DNA of 61,295 nt from positions 1 to 61,295 of the forward strand of contig CAJJBR010000050.1 in NCBI GenBank assembly GCA_905182475.1. The letters run 5' to 3'. The stretch is from Akkermansiaceae bacterium (GTDB lineage: Bacteria > Verrucomicrobiota > Verrucomicrobiia > Verrucomicrobiales > Akkermansiaceae). Positions 48,247 to 57,369 of the stretch are shown piece after piece (the first letter of the stretch is position 1; the number at the start of each line of letters is the position of its first letter). The position numbers were made by a program, and so were the translations under genes. The notes below the pieces were generated by a model. That model did not search any database and was not told the DNA's origin. It saw nothing but the letters and a program-made list of their open reading frames with translations.

Positions 48247-48341
48247 AAGGAGGGGCTGCATTCTGCTGCCCGGCAACCCCTGCATACATCCCAAGCAATT
48301 TCGCTCCATTCTTATCTGGCAGCAGAATGCAGCCACTCCTT
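48247..48341. repeat. Inverted pair of AAGGAGGGGCTGCAT repeats
   Basis: Units 48247-48270 and 48318-48341 are inverted copies with one mismatch. They enclose 47 bp and could form a long cruciform or RNA hairpin after thrB. A third copy lies at 39584. Confidence 0.75.
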
Positions 48342-48417
48342 GTCCACCGCCAATCGTCACACCTGCGGTGAAATGAGGAATTCACCTTCCCCCTAAACGG
48401 TTTACCTTGGCAACAGC

Positions 48418-48597
48418 ATGGAACGAAAATTCAATATGATTATTGAGCGGAATTCGGAAGGGTGGCTTGTAGCGAGTGTTCCTTCTCTGGTTGGCGGTCA
48501 TACTCAGGCTAGGACTTTCGACGAACTGGATTCCAGAATTCGTGAAGCCATTTCCCTATGCTTGGAAGACTCGGATGACTTGCTCGAATTGCTCTAA
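48418..48597 (+). CDS. HicB-like small protein (59 aa)
   Basis: A 59-residue frame (MERKFNMIIERNSEGWLVAS...) has the HicB/DUF1902 pattern. A strand with an N-terminal Ile-Ile-Glu precedes SVPSLVGGHTQARTFDELDS and a helix REAISLCLED. It ends 23 bp before thrC. No HicA toxin is adjacent. It is similar in size and fold, but not sequence, to the ORF at 27796. Confidence 0.7.
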   Translation: MERKFNMIIERNSEGWLVASVPSLVGGHTQARTFDELDSRIREAISLCLEDSDDLLELL

Positions 48598-48620
48598 CCC
48601 GTTACCCATCTCCGCCCACC

Positions 48621-49925
48621 GTGAAATACCACTCCACCAACAACTCCAGCCACCAGGTCGACCTCAAGGAGGCAATCCTCCGCTCCCTTCCACCGGACAA
48701 CGGCCTCTACATGCCAAACCAGCTCCCCGTCCTAGGGGATGACTTCTGGAATAAATGGCGTGAACTCAGTTTCCACGAAATAGCTTTCGCCGTTACGGAA
48801 GCCTTTTTCGGTGAAGACGTCCCAGCGGAAAAACTACGGGAGATTGTAGAAGGCACGCTCGCGTTCGACGCCCCTCTCGTCACCCTCGCACCTGGCGATC
48901 ACATTCTGGAACTTTTCCACGGCCCCACCCTCGCATTCAAAGACTTCGGAGCTCGTTTTATGGCGAGGCTCATGGCTCACTTAACTCATGGCGAAGACCG
49001 CGAGTTGACCGTCCTTGTCGCAACATCAGGAGATACTGGTGGTGCTGTAGCATCTGCTTTCCACAACGTCCCCGGCACACGCGTCGTCATTCTTTACCCT
49101 AAAGGAAAAGTCTCCGGCCTCCAGGAAAAGCAGCTCACTGCCCTCGGAGGAAACATTACTGCCCTCGAAATCGACGGAACTTTTGACGATTGCCAGGCGC
49201 TTGTAAAAAAGGCTTTCCTCGACCGTGAGGTAGCAGAGCGGATGAACCTCACTTCCGCAAACTCGATCAACCTTTCTCGCCTCGTCCCACAATCCTTTTA
49301 CTACATCCATAGTGCAAGGCAGCTCCCGGAAAACGTAAAACCCGTGTTCGTAGTTCCTTCCGGAAACTTCGGTAACCTCACCGCCGGCCTACTCGCCCGT
49401 CAGCTGGGCTTACCAGTTGAGCATTTCCTTGCCGCCACCAACCGCAACGACGTAGTCCCTCGCTACCTCGCCAGTGGTGTTTACGAACCCGTCCCAAGCA
49501 TTTCCACGATCTCCAACGCAATGGATGTCGGTGCCCCTTCGAACTTCGTTCGCATGACCGCCCTCTTTGGAAACTCTTGGGAAGATTTTAGCAATTGTAT
49601 GAGCGGCATGAGTTTCTCCGATGAGGAGACGCGCGCAGCCGTCCGAGAAGTCAAATCCCTCTACGGATACGAGATCGACCCACACGGAGCAGTCGGCTGG
49701 CTCGCCGCTCGGAATTACCGCGCCACCCATCCTGGCAGCACGACCATCACTCTAGAAACCGCTCACCCCGCAAAGTTCCCAGACGTCATGGATGAAGAGC
49801 TTGGAGCTGGAGTTGTTGAGATTCCTGAGCGACTGGCCGTCCTTGCGGACAAAGAAAAGGTCGCCACGGAGCTATCGAAGGATTGGGAGCCGTTCAGGGA
49901 ATGGCTGGCGGGGAATATTTCTTAG
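48621..49925 (+). CDS. thrC: Threonine synthase
   Basis: The 434-residue PLP enzyme converts phosphohomoserine to threonine. It begins KYHSTNNSSHQVDLKEAILR. The PLP lysine is in HGPTLAFKDFGARFMARLM, the phosphate loop in VATSGDTGGAVASAF, and FVVPSGNFGNLTAGL is present. This is the longer thrC type. The start is GTG at 48621. It completes the pathway with thrB upstream. Confidence 0.95.
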   Translation: MKYHSTNNSSHQVDLKEAILRSLPPDNGLYMPNQLPVLGDDFWNKWRELSFHEIAFAVTEAFFGEDVPAEKLREIVEGTLAFDAPLVTLAPGDHILELFHGPTLAFKDFGARFMARLMAHLTHGEDRELTVLVATSGDTGGAVASAFHNVPGTRVVILYPKGKVSGLQEKQLTALGGNITALEIDGTFDDCQALVKKAFLDREVAERMNLTSANSINLSRLVPQSFYYIHSARQLPENVKPVFVVPSGNFGNLTAGLLARQLGLPVEHFLAATNRNDVVPRYLASGVYEPVPSISTISNAMDVGAPSNFVRMTALFGNSWEDFSNCMSGMSFSDEETRAAVREVKSLYGYEIDPHGAVGWLAARNYRATHPGSTTITLETAHPAKFPDVMDEELGAGVVEIPERLAVLADKEKVATELSKDWEPFREWLAGNIS

Positions 49926-50308
49926 CGTTTACGGCGGTAATCGGTGCGGGCTTTGTAGAGACGCTCGGTGAATCCCCCCTTTTCAAGAAATGATTGCTCG
50001 AGGTTTTCGAGCTGGCGTTTCAGGAGGTAGGTGGCTTGGTGAGTGAGGCATAGGATGGTGTTGGCAGCGGTTTCAGCGGAGGATTTTTCGATGGTGTAGG
50101 GATCGAGGAGAGGTCTTTCGTCGGACTGGTCGGACTGGTCGGACGAGTCAGACTTGTCCGACAAAACGCCCCTCACTTCCAGCACCATCCGGTTTACGAG
50201 TGCCTTCCACTCCGCTTCGTCCTTCGGCATCCCGCCGGGATGGTTTTTCGCGCTCAACTTGGAAATCCACTCCAGCTTTCCCAACAGGTTTTTCTCCCGG
50301 CGGTTCAC
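49922..50308 (-). CDS. Four-helix-bundle suffix domain protein, likely N-truncated
   Basis: The 128-residue protein ends in the recognisable suffix AETAANTILCLTHQATYLLK...GGFTERLYKARTDY. The N-terminal four-helix (S23-type) domain that usually precedes it is absent. A low-complexity SDSSDQSDQSDE linker is encoded by 9-bp tandem units (50121-50162). It overlaps the thrC stop by 4 bp. It is probably a remnant. Confidence 0.65.
   Translation of the reverse strand: MNRREKNLLGKLEWISKLSAKNHPGGMPKDEAEWKALVNRMVLEVRGVLSDKSDSSDQSDQSDERPLLDPYTIEKSSAETAANTILCLTHQATYLLKRQLENLEQSFLEKGGFTERLYKARTDYRRKR
50121..50162 (-). repeat. 9-bp tandem repeat TCGGACTGG
   Basis: Two perfect and two to three degenerate copies of a 9-bp unit lie inside the suffix-domain gene. 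They keep the frame and encode the Ser-Asp-Gln linker. Copy-number change would alter the linker length without a frameshift. Confidence 0.75.
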
Positions 50309-50382
50309 CAGAAAACCTTACGAACTACTCAAATGAACACAAGTCAAATCAAGCAGGACCCCTCCAAAAACGCCCGCCTCGC

Positions 50383-51855
50383 TTATCTCAAAAGTGCGAG
50401 AATCGGATCTGGATAGACGCCAAAGAGGAGAGTCAGGAAAGTGAGGGCGCCGATGGCGATTTTAGAAATCGTGGGAAGCTTGATCACTGATTCGTCGTGC
50501 GCCTCGATCCACCACATGGCGCGGACGGTTTTGAAGTAGTAGTAAAAACCCGCGGCGGCGGCGATGATAGCGATCACCAAGCCGACCCAGAGCTGAGCGC
50601 TTACGGCGAGCTGAAAGACGAAGAATTTCCCGATAAAACCGGCAGTGAGAGGGACTCCGGCAAGGGCTGCGAGCAAGACTGTGAGAGCGAGGGCTAGAGC
50701 TGGATTACTTTTGCCCAGCCCATTGAAATCGCTGATTGCCTCGCCGTCACGATGGATACGAACCTGAGCAAGTATGAAGAAGATGCCGAGGGTCATTAGC
50801 AGGTAAGTGGCGAGGTAGAAGGAGACTGCTTCGACGCTGCTAATTGCAGATTCGGAACCAGGGCTCCATGCCGCTAGTGCGAGAATGAGGAATCCGGCGT
50901 GGGCGATTGAGGAGTAGGCGAGGAGGCGCTTGAAGTTGCTCTGCGCGATGGCTGCGAGGTTTCCGAAAAGGAGGGTCGCTGCTGCGAGTATGAGGAGAAT
51001 CGTCAGCACCTGAGTGCGAACAGGCGAACCATCCTCGAGGAACGGGGTAAGAAAACGGATCAGGAGAATGAAACCAGCCGCCTTGGAGCCGACGGAGAGG
51101 AAGGCTGTGGTTGGTGTTGGCGCACCTTGGTAAACATCGGGAATCCACATCTGCATCGGCACAGCGCCAACCTTGAAACCGAGGGCAACGAGGACCAGGG
51201 CGATACCAAAGAGGAGCGGGATGGTATTTTCCATGCCGCTGATGGCGGCAGGCATGAGATCGAGTCTCATTGTGACTGTGCTTCCGTAGATCCAGGCGAT
51301 GCCATAGACGAGGAAGCCGGTGCTGAGCGCACCGAGGATGAGGTATTTCACACCGGCCTCAAGGGAGCCGACATTGCGGCGCATGAAGGCGACCAGGATG
51401 TAGAAGGTGATGGTTACAAGCTCTAGAGCGACGAAAGCTCCAGCAAGGTCTTTTGCGGAAGCCATCCACATCATGCCCGCACAGGCGAAGATGGGGAGAG
51501 AGTAGAACTCCCCCGTACCTTCCTCGGATTCTGGATTTTCTGTGAAACGAGAGAGGACCTTCCGATAATCCACGGCCATGAGAAGGACAAGGGCGGTGGT
51601 GAGGAGTGCGAAGACCTTGTAGAAACGTGCAAGGGAATCGTACTGATAGAAATTCCAGAGCGGCCATGCAGCCCATGCGGCTTCCGGTTTTTCATTCGGT
51701 CCAATTGCAAAGAAGGCGAGAATCAGGATCAACACCAATCCTATGGCTCCGGCGATACCGGCCCATGATTTATTTTTCGAGGGAACGAAGGCCTCGGCGA
51801 GCAAGATGACGAAGCCGAGGGTGACGGTGAGTGCTTCCAGATAATAGGCGGGCAT
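50383..51855 (-). CDS. nuoN: NADH-quinone oxidoreductase subunit N
   Basis: The 490-residue membrane subunit has about 14 helices and the antiporter-like core GFKVGAVPMQMWIPDVYQGAPT, the FLSVGSKAAGF helix and LLAYSSIAHAGFLILALAAW. It pumps protons in complex I. ATG 51855 is preceded by a TTTGAAATTTAAAG leader repeat. It follows nuoM by 37 bp. Confidence 0.95.
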   Translation of the reverse strand: MPAYYLEALTVTLGFVILLAEAFVPSKNKSWAGIAGAIGLVLILILAFFAIGPNEKPEAAWAAWPLWNFYQYDSLARFYKVFALLTTALVLLMAVDYRKVLSRFTENPESEEGTGEFYSLPIFACAGMMWMASAKDLAGAFVALELVTITFYILVAFMRRNVGSLEAGVKYLILGALSTGFLVYGIAWIYGSTVTMRLDLMPAAISGMENTIPLLFGIALVLVALGFKVGAVPMQMWIPDVYQGAPTPTTAFLSVGSKAAGFILLIRFLTPFLEDGSPVRTQVLTILLILAAATLLFGNLAAIAQSNFKRLLAYSSIAHAGFLILALAAWSPGSESAISSVEAVSFYLATYLLMTLGIFFILAQVRIHRDGEAISDFNGLGKSNPALALALTVLLAALAGVPLTAGFIGKFFVFQLAVSAQLWVGLVIAIIAAAAGFYYYFKTVRAMWWIEAHDESVIKLPTISKIAIGALTFLTLLFGVYPDPILALLR

Positions 51856-51892
51856 GGTGGGAAACTTTAAATTTCAAACTCCAAAAAAGACC

Positions 51893-53326
51893 TTACTTGA
51901 GGAAATTGAGGAGGATGTTCGGGTAGCAGCCTACGGCTAGGAGGGCAACGATTAGGATGACTGCGGGGATGTGATCGATGAAGGTGAGGTCGGCGGCTTT
52001 TTCCGTAGATTTCACCACAGGGCCTTGAAAGATGTTGCGGTAGGCGCGGAGCATATAGACGGCTGAGATGACCACGCCCCAGATGGAGAGGATGCAGGCG
52101 ATCTGGACGGGGCCGAGGCCCTCGGCGGGAACATAGCTTTCGAAAGCAGAGAGGAAGACTAGGACCTCACCAGAGAAGTTCGCGAGGCCGGGAAGGCCGA
52201 TGGAGGCCATGGCAGCAATTCCGAAGAGGAAGGCCATGCCGGGAGCGGATTTTGCGAGGCCACCCATATCGGAAAGATCAAGCGAACCGGTGCTGCGCTC
52301 GATGCGGTCAGCTAGGCCGAAGAGGAGCGCGATCGAAATGCCGTGGGCAAACATCAGGACGACAGCTGCAGGCACTGCGAGGGTGTTTCCTGGAACAGCG
52401 ATGAGTGCAGCGATGGCGAGGAAGATGTAGCCCATGTGCATCACCGAGGAGTTGCCAAGCAGGGTATCGAGGCGTTTTTGGGAAATCGTGACGAGTCCGA
52501 CCCAGAGGATATTTCCGAGCAGTAGGACAAGAAGCGGGGTGAGCCACACTTGGAGACCTTCGGGAACGAGAGGCACTGCGATACGGAGCATTCCGTATAG
52601 GCCGAATTTCTTTAGGACGCCAGCGTGGAGCATCGAGGTCGGAGCTGGTGCACTTGCGTATGCGGGAGCTGCCCAAGAGTGGAATGGGAAAAGGGAAACG
52701 AGGGTTCCGAAGCCGATAATGAGTAGTGCGGCGATTCCCTTTTGTGCGGCAAGATCGATCTCCGGTTTGTTGGCGAGCATTTCCGGAATGCTGAATGTCC
52801 CGGCCAGCGAGGCCAGCCAGACCAGGCCTACGAGAAGAACCAGCGAGCCGAGGCCGAGATAAATTGTGATTTTCCAAGCGATCCCACGGCGGTCGCCGCG
52901 GCCAAGGATGCCGATCATCAGGAAAGTCGGGATCAGCGCCATTTCGTGAAAGGCGTAGAAGAAGAAAAGGTCGGTGGAGGCGAAGGCTCCAATCGCACCC
53001 GCGGCGATGAGCAGCGAGGAACCGTAGTAGAGCTTCTCGCTTCCTTCGGGGGCTTTCCCGGAAAGAACAGCGGCGAGCGCTACGATCACGGAAAGCACGA
53101 CCATCACCAGGCTCATTCCATCGTAGTATCCGAAGGCGAGGTGGAGAGCCGGTTTTTCAAGAACCCTGACGGAAAAATCCCATATATCCGCGTTCCAGCA
53201 GAACATGGAGCCTACCCCGAAGATGAAGTTCAGGGCGCAGGCGCCGATAGCGGTTTGGCGTGCCGGAGCACCAAGAAGGATGGCAAAAAAGGCCAGTATA
53301 GGCAGGGCAACTAGGAGGGCGAGCAT
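51893..53326 (-). CDS. nuoM: NADH-quinone oxidoreductase subunit M
   Basis: The 477-residue subunit has DLFFFYAFHEMALIPTFLMI (with the conserved Glu), SLFPFHSWAAPAYASAPAPT, MLHAGVLKKFGLYGMLRIAVP and SSVMHMGYIFLAIAA. It is the second proton-pumping subunit here. I chose ATG 53326; the frame to 53449 lacks support and would run into queG. No other nuo genes are in the window. Confidence 0.95.
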   Translation of the reverse strand: MLALLVALPILAFFAILLGAPARQTAIGACALNFIFGVGSMFCWNADIWDFSVRVLEKPALHLAFGYYDGMSLVMVVLSVIVALAAVLSGKAPEGSEKLYYGSSLLIAAGAIGAFASTDLFFFYAFHEMALIPTFLMIGILGRGDRRGIAWKITIYLGLGSLVLLVGLVWLASLAGTFSIPEMLANKPEIDLAAQKGIAALLIIGFGTLVSLFPFHSWAAPAYASAPAPTSMLHAGVLKKFGLYGMLRIAVPLVPEGLQVWLTPLLVLLLGNILWVGLVTISQKRLDTLLGNSSVMHMGYIFLAIAALIAVPGNTLAVPAAVVLMFAHGISIALLFGLADRIERSTGSLDLSDMGGLAKSAPGMAFLFGIAAMASIGLPGLANFSGEVLVFLSAFESYVPAEGLGPVQIACILSIWGVVISAVYMLRAYRNIFQGPVVKSTEKAADLTFIDHIPAVILIVALLAVGCYPNILLNFLK

Positions 53327-53441
53327 GAGGAAAATCGTTCGGGCGGGCGGAAAGCCATTTCCGCACGGCGAATACAGCGAACTTGGGGCAGTGCGAAAAG
53401 GGCAAAATACGGAGAAACCGGTGAATTTTTGCTCAAACGGG

Positions 53442-54461
53442 CTATCCACGCGCCGTGATCTCGGAAATCGCCCACTCCGCGTGCTCAGAAATCAGCGGAT
53501 CCGTGTCGTTTTTGGCTCTCTCCAATGCGGGAAGATCCTTCTCCGAGCCTGTATTCCCCAGCGCCACACAGACATTCCGGAGGAAGCGGACGCGTTTGAT
53601 GCGCTTGATAGCAGATTTCGCGAAAGTTGTGCGGAAGACTTCGTCGTCCATTTCAAGAAAATCGCGGAGTTTGTGGGAAAAGATGGCGGGGCGTGCTTGG
53701 AAAGAGATTTCACGGGATTTTTTCGCAAAGCGGTTCCACGGGCAAACATCAAGGCATTCGTCGCAGCCGTAGATGCGGTCGCCGATAGCTCGGCGGAATT
53801 CCAAGGGGATTGCCCCTTTATTCTCGATGGTGAGGTAGGAAATACAGCGGCGGGCATCAAGCTTGTGGGGAGCGGTGATGGCTTGGGTGGGGCAGGCATC
53901 GATGCAGCGGGTGCATTTCCCGCAGTGGTCGCCGAAAGGGGGATCGGGGGATAGGTCGAGCGTGGTCAGGAGTTCTGCCAGAAAAGTCCAGGTCCCGAGG
54001 TGACGGTGGATCTGGACAGTGGATTTGCCATTCCAGCCGAGGCCGGAGTCGGTGGCGAAATCCCTTTCCAGAACCGGCCCGGTATCGACGTAGTAGCGCT
54101 GGGTGCCACCGAACTCCTTGAGTTTTACGTCAAATTCTGCGAGGCGCTTTTCAACCATGTCGTGGTAGTCGTTGTTCCACGAGTATTTCGCAATCCTATA
54201 GTCCTGTGGGTGGCCTTCAGGGAATGGGCTACTACCTGTGTAGTAGTTGATGGCGAGACAGATGACGGATTTACACCCGGGAAGGACTTCGCGGGGATCT
54301 GCACGGCGAGTGGGATTCCTTTCCAGCCACGCCATATCACCGTTCCTCCCGTCTTCGAGCCATTCATCGAAGTCATCCGCATGGGTCGCTCGTTTCGCGG
54401 TGGCGATGCGGCAATCGTCGAAGCCGAGCTCAGCGGCCCAAGATTTGATCTGATCGATCAT
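53442..54461 (-). CDS. queG: Epoxyqueuosine reductase
   Basis: The 339-residue protein makes queuosine in tRNA using cobalamin and Fe-S clusters. It shows the DUF1730 start (AAELGFDDCRIATAKRA), two 4Fe-4S motifs (CGKCTRCIDACPTQAI and CDECLDVCPWN), and a C-terminal HEAT-like tail. It needs a cobalamin cofactor, so it is one internal consumer of B12. It overlaps aroK by 4 bp. Confidence 0.94.
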   Translation of the reverse strand: MIDQIKSWAAELGFDDCRIATAKRATHADDFDEWLEDGRNGDMAWLERNPTRRADPREVLPGCKSVICLAINYYTGSSPFPEGHPQDYRIAKYSWNNDYHDMVEKRLAEFDVKLKEFGGTQRYYVDTGPVLERDFATDSGLGWNGKSTVQIHRHLGTWTFLAELLTTLDLSPDPPFGDHCGKCTRCIDACPTQAITAPHKLDARRCISYLTIENKGAIPLEFRRAIGDRIYGCDECLDVCPWNRFAKKSREISFQARPAIFSHKLRDFLEMDDEVFRTTFAKSAIKRIKRVRFLRNVCVALGNTGSEKDLPALERAKNDTDPLISEHAEWAISEITARG

Positions 54462-55009
54462 ACAGGCTGGGTAAAGAAATACCTCGCGCTCTCAAGGATA
54501 CCGGAGGAAATTTCATTAAAATCGAGACCCAAGGTGTCGATTTTTAAATGGGCGGTTTCACGATACCACGGTTCTCGTTCCGCCATCATCGTGGCGATCC
54601 GCTCGCGGGCATTCGGTTGGTTGAGCAATGGTCGGTCTTCATTCCGTGAGGTTCTCCGGTAAATTTCATTCTGGGGGGCGTCCAACCACACCACGTATCC
54701 GAGCTGTCTGAGCAGCGGGCGATTTCCAGGACGGACAACGATTCCTCCCCCAGTAGATATGATGTGACGGGTATCGGTCTGCTTCGAGATTTCCAAAAGC
54801 TGGAGTGTCTCGAAGTCGCGGAACGCGGACTCCCCCTCCTCTTTAAAAATCTCGGTAATCTTCTTACCCATCGTTTCCTCGATGAGCTGGTCCATGTCCG
54901 TAAGGGGATAACCAAGCCGTTTATGGAGCTCACGCCCCACGGTTGATTTCCCGCTACCCATGAAGCCGATCAGAACGATGTTCTTTGGTGTAACTTCCGA
55001 TTGATTCAT
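54458..55009 (-). CDS. aroK: Shikimate kinase
   Basis: The 183-residue kinase of the aromatic pathway has Walker A LIGFMGSGKSTVGRELHKRL and the shikimate site PLTDMDQLIEE. It also has FRDFETLQLLE, STGGGIVVRPGNRPLL and the lid RNEDRPLL. ATG 55009 lacks a Shine-Dalgarno motif. It is transcribed into queG. Confidence 0.95.
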   Translation of the reverse strand: MNQSEVTPKNIVLIGFMGSGKSTVGRELHKRLGYPLTDMDQLIEETMGKKITEIFKEEGESAFRDFETLQLLEISKQTDTRHIISTGGGIVVRPGNRPLLRQLGYVVWLDAPQNEIYRRTSRNEDRPLLNQPNARERIATMMAEREPWYRETAHLKIDTLGLDFNEISSGILESARYFFTQPV

Positions 55010-55110
55010 GTGGAAAAGCCTACAGTCTTCCGTGGGCTGGTAGAAACCGTAAAATGCACGTGATGTGCCAAGCTTCTTGTATGCGATAGATCCCGCCCTA
55101 TCCTCGTATC

Positions 55111-56553
55111 ATGTTCGGATTGGAAATAGAAGCAACTACCTGGGTTGGATTCCTGTTTGTGGCCGCGTTTTACATCATCGGTATCCTTCACATCCTGCAT
55201 GCGCTGATGCACACGCGAACTTCCCAAGGCACGATCGCTTGGGTGGTTTCCCTGCTGGCGATTCCCTTTTTCGCGATCCCACTCTACTGGCTACTGGGGA
55301 GAAATAAATTTTTCGGATATATCCGTGCAAGGCGTGGAAATGATGCGGAGCTCAGGAAACTCGCAGAGAACATGCACGAGCGACTCCGCGAATACTCGGT
55401 AGATCTTCCCGAGGAAGATGTGTTTGAGCGCTGCGCCGAAGAGCTGGGCGGCCTCCCGTTCACGAAGGGCAACAAACTCGAACTGCTAATCGATGGGAAG
55501 ATCACGTTTGAAAGGCTCCTTGCAGCCATCGCGGATGCTAAAAGCTACATCTGCGTGAACTTCTTTATCGTGAAAAACGATAAGATCGGAGGCACCTTTC
55601 AGAGAGCACTGATCGAACGGGCCAAAGCAGGAGTGAAGGTGTATTTCCTCTTCGATGAGATCGGCTCTCACAAACTTTCATCCACCTACTTGGGAGAGCT
55701 GCGGGACGCGGGAGTGGAATGCGTGGCTTTCGGTTCAAACCGCCACTGGTGGTCGAGGCTTCAACTAAATTTCCGCAACCACAGAAAGATCGTGGTAGTC
55801 GATGGAAAAGAGGCATTCCTGGGTGGGCTGAATGTCGGCGACGAATACCTCGGTAGGAACAAAAAATTCGGTGACTGGAGGGACACGCATCTACGGATGA
55901 AGGGTCCCTCAGTCCAGGCCGTGCAGATGATATTCCTGGAAGACTGGTTCTGGGCAAATAATACGGTTCCCGAACTATCATGGACGGCATCCGCAGAAAC
56001 TCAGGATCAGATCGTCGGTGTGATCCCTACCGGACCGGCCGATCCGGCGGAATCATGGAAGCTGCTGGTTGCCGAATCTGCGAATTCAGCAAAGGAAAGG
56101 CTGTGGATCGCGAGTCCATATTTCGTCCCGGACGACGGAGTGATGACAGCGCTCCAGCTTGCCGCACTGCGGGGTGTGGATGTGCGCATCATGCTTCCAA
56201 ACCGCGCCGACCACATCTTGGTCTGGCTTTCCGCCTATTCCTATTTTGAGCAGTCCATTCCCTTCGGCGTGAAACTTTTCCGCTACCAGCGCGGCTTCCT
56301 CCACCAGAAAGTCATGCTAATCGATAGCCGGATGGCCACAGTAGGAACGGCAAACCTCGATAATAGATCCTTCCGCCTAAACTTCGAAATCACTGCATTC
56401 GTTTCCGACAAGGCGTTCATCGCCCAAATCGTTGAGATGCTGGAAGCTGATTTCTCAGATTGCGTCGAGGCGAAGGTAGGGGAATTCACGGAAAAACCGT
56501 TCCTCTTCAGAGCCGCATGCCGAGCGGCGCGCCTGATGGCTCCACTTCAATAG
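55111..56553 (+). CDS. cls: Cardiolipin synthase
   Basis: The 480-residue protein has two N-terminal helices (FLFVAAFYIIGILHILHALM and WVVSLLAIPFFAIPLYWLLG) and two PLD HKD motifs: NHRKIVVVDGKEAFLGGLN and HQKVMLIDSRMATVGTANLD. It condenses phosphatidylglycerol to cardiolipin at the inner membrane. It is divergent from aroK and stands alone. Confidence 0.94.
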   Translation: MFGLEIEATTWVGFLFVAAFYIIGILHILHALMHTRTSQGTIAWVVSLLAIPFFAIPLYWLLGRNKFFGYIRARRGNDAELRKLAENMHERLREYSVDLPEEDVFERCAEELGGLPFTKGNKLELLIDGKITFERLLAAIADAKSYICVNFFIVKNDKIGGTFQRALIERAKAGVKVYFLFDEIGSHKLSSTYLGELRDAGVECVAFGSNRHWWSRLQLNFRNHRKIVVVDGKEAFLGGLNVGDEYLGRNKKFGDWRDTHLRMKGPSVQAVQMIFLEDWFWANNTVPELSWTASAETQDQIVGVIPTGPADPAESWKLLVAESANSAKERLWIASPYFVPDDGVMTALQLAALRGVDVRIMLPNRADHILVWLSAYSYFEQSIPFGVKLFRYQRGFLHQKVMLIDSRMATVGTANLDNRSFRLNFEITAFVSDKAFIAQIVEMLEADFSDCVEAKVGEFTEKPFLFRAACRAARLMAPLQ

Positions 56554-56557
56554 AGAG

Positions 56558-57193
56558 TTAGCGGGACACCACGGAAACCAGATCGGGACGCTGGCGGGTA
56601 ATGTTCGCAAGCATCTGACGGCAATGTGCAAATTTTGTACGGCCGCTAAGGATTTCAGCACTGCGTTTAAAAGAACCCCATTGGACTACACTGAGTTCAA
56701 CATTGCGCCTGCCCCACAGATTCATGTGGCTTTTTGTCGGCTTATACAAATCCACAGTGCCTGTCCCGGTGAGTGCTGAGCCGTAATCATCGACAACGAA
56801 CAATTGCTTCATCCCCTTGATGCGAAAAACCGTGCCAACCGGGTAAAACGACCAGTCTGCTGCCGCACTACGAACCTTTTTCGAGTAGCGGAGATTGGTA
56901 CCTGTTGCATTTTTGCTGCCGTAGCAAAGGTGATCGTCTTCGGAACAGGTATAAGCGGTTGTGCGTACGATTCGATGACGCTCACCAAAAGAGTATATGG
57001 GCATCGAGTGTTTGTCCTTCGGCTTGCTTGCGGCTGCACGTAGAAGGGCTGATGACGGTGAGACAGCCGAGTAATTCTGCTTTTTCCCGGACCTAATGTC
57101 GCTCTTGGAGAGAACGTTCACGCTGCTGCCGCAGCTACCGAAGAAAGGAAGGAGGGAGAGAGCCAGAAGGCCAAGGAGTTTGTGTGATTTCAT
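56558..57193 (-). CDS. 3D-domain protein (double-psi beta-barrel)
   Basis: The 211-residue protein has an N-terminal hydrophobic signal with a likely lipobox Cys (LALSLLPFFGSCGSS). The 3D/MltA-like barrel has VRTTAYTCSEDDHLCYGSKN, DWSFYPVGTVFRIKGMKQLF and VVDDYGSALTGTGTVDLYKP; the Asp triad DD...D is kept. Such domains cut peptidoglycan glycan. It converges with cls. Bases 57194-57369 show no feature. Confidence 0.88.
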   Translation of the reverse strand: MKSHKLLGLLALSLLPFFGSCGSSVNVLSKSDIRSGKKQNYSAVSPSSALLRAAASKPKDKHSMPIYSFGERHRIVRTTAYTCSEDDHLCYGSKNATGTNLRYSKKVRSAAADWSFYPVGTVFRIKGMKQLFVVDDYGSALTGTGTVDLYKPTKSHMNLWGRRNVELSVVQWGSFKRSAEILSGRTKFAHCRQMLANITRQRPDLVSVVSR

Positions 57194-57369
57194 GCGGTTA
57201 AATACAGGATTGCTGGGTTTGAAATTTTATCCTGTTCGATGCCCTAGCGGTAAGAGCCAATAGAACCGTCTAAAAAACGAGAACCTTTTCTAAAAAAAAT
57301 CGGAATAAGTCGCAACTCCAAAAAACTGCCATTTTCAGGCACTCTCAGCGGGCACGGGGTATATGACAG

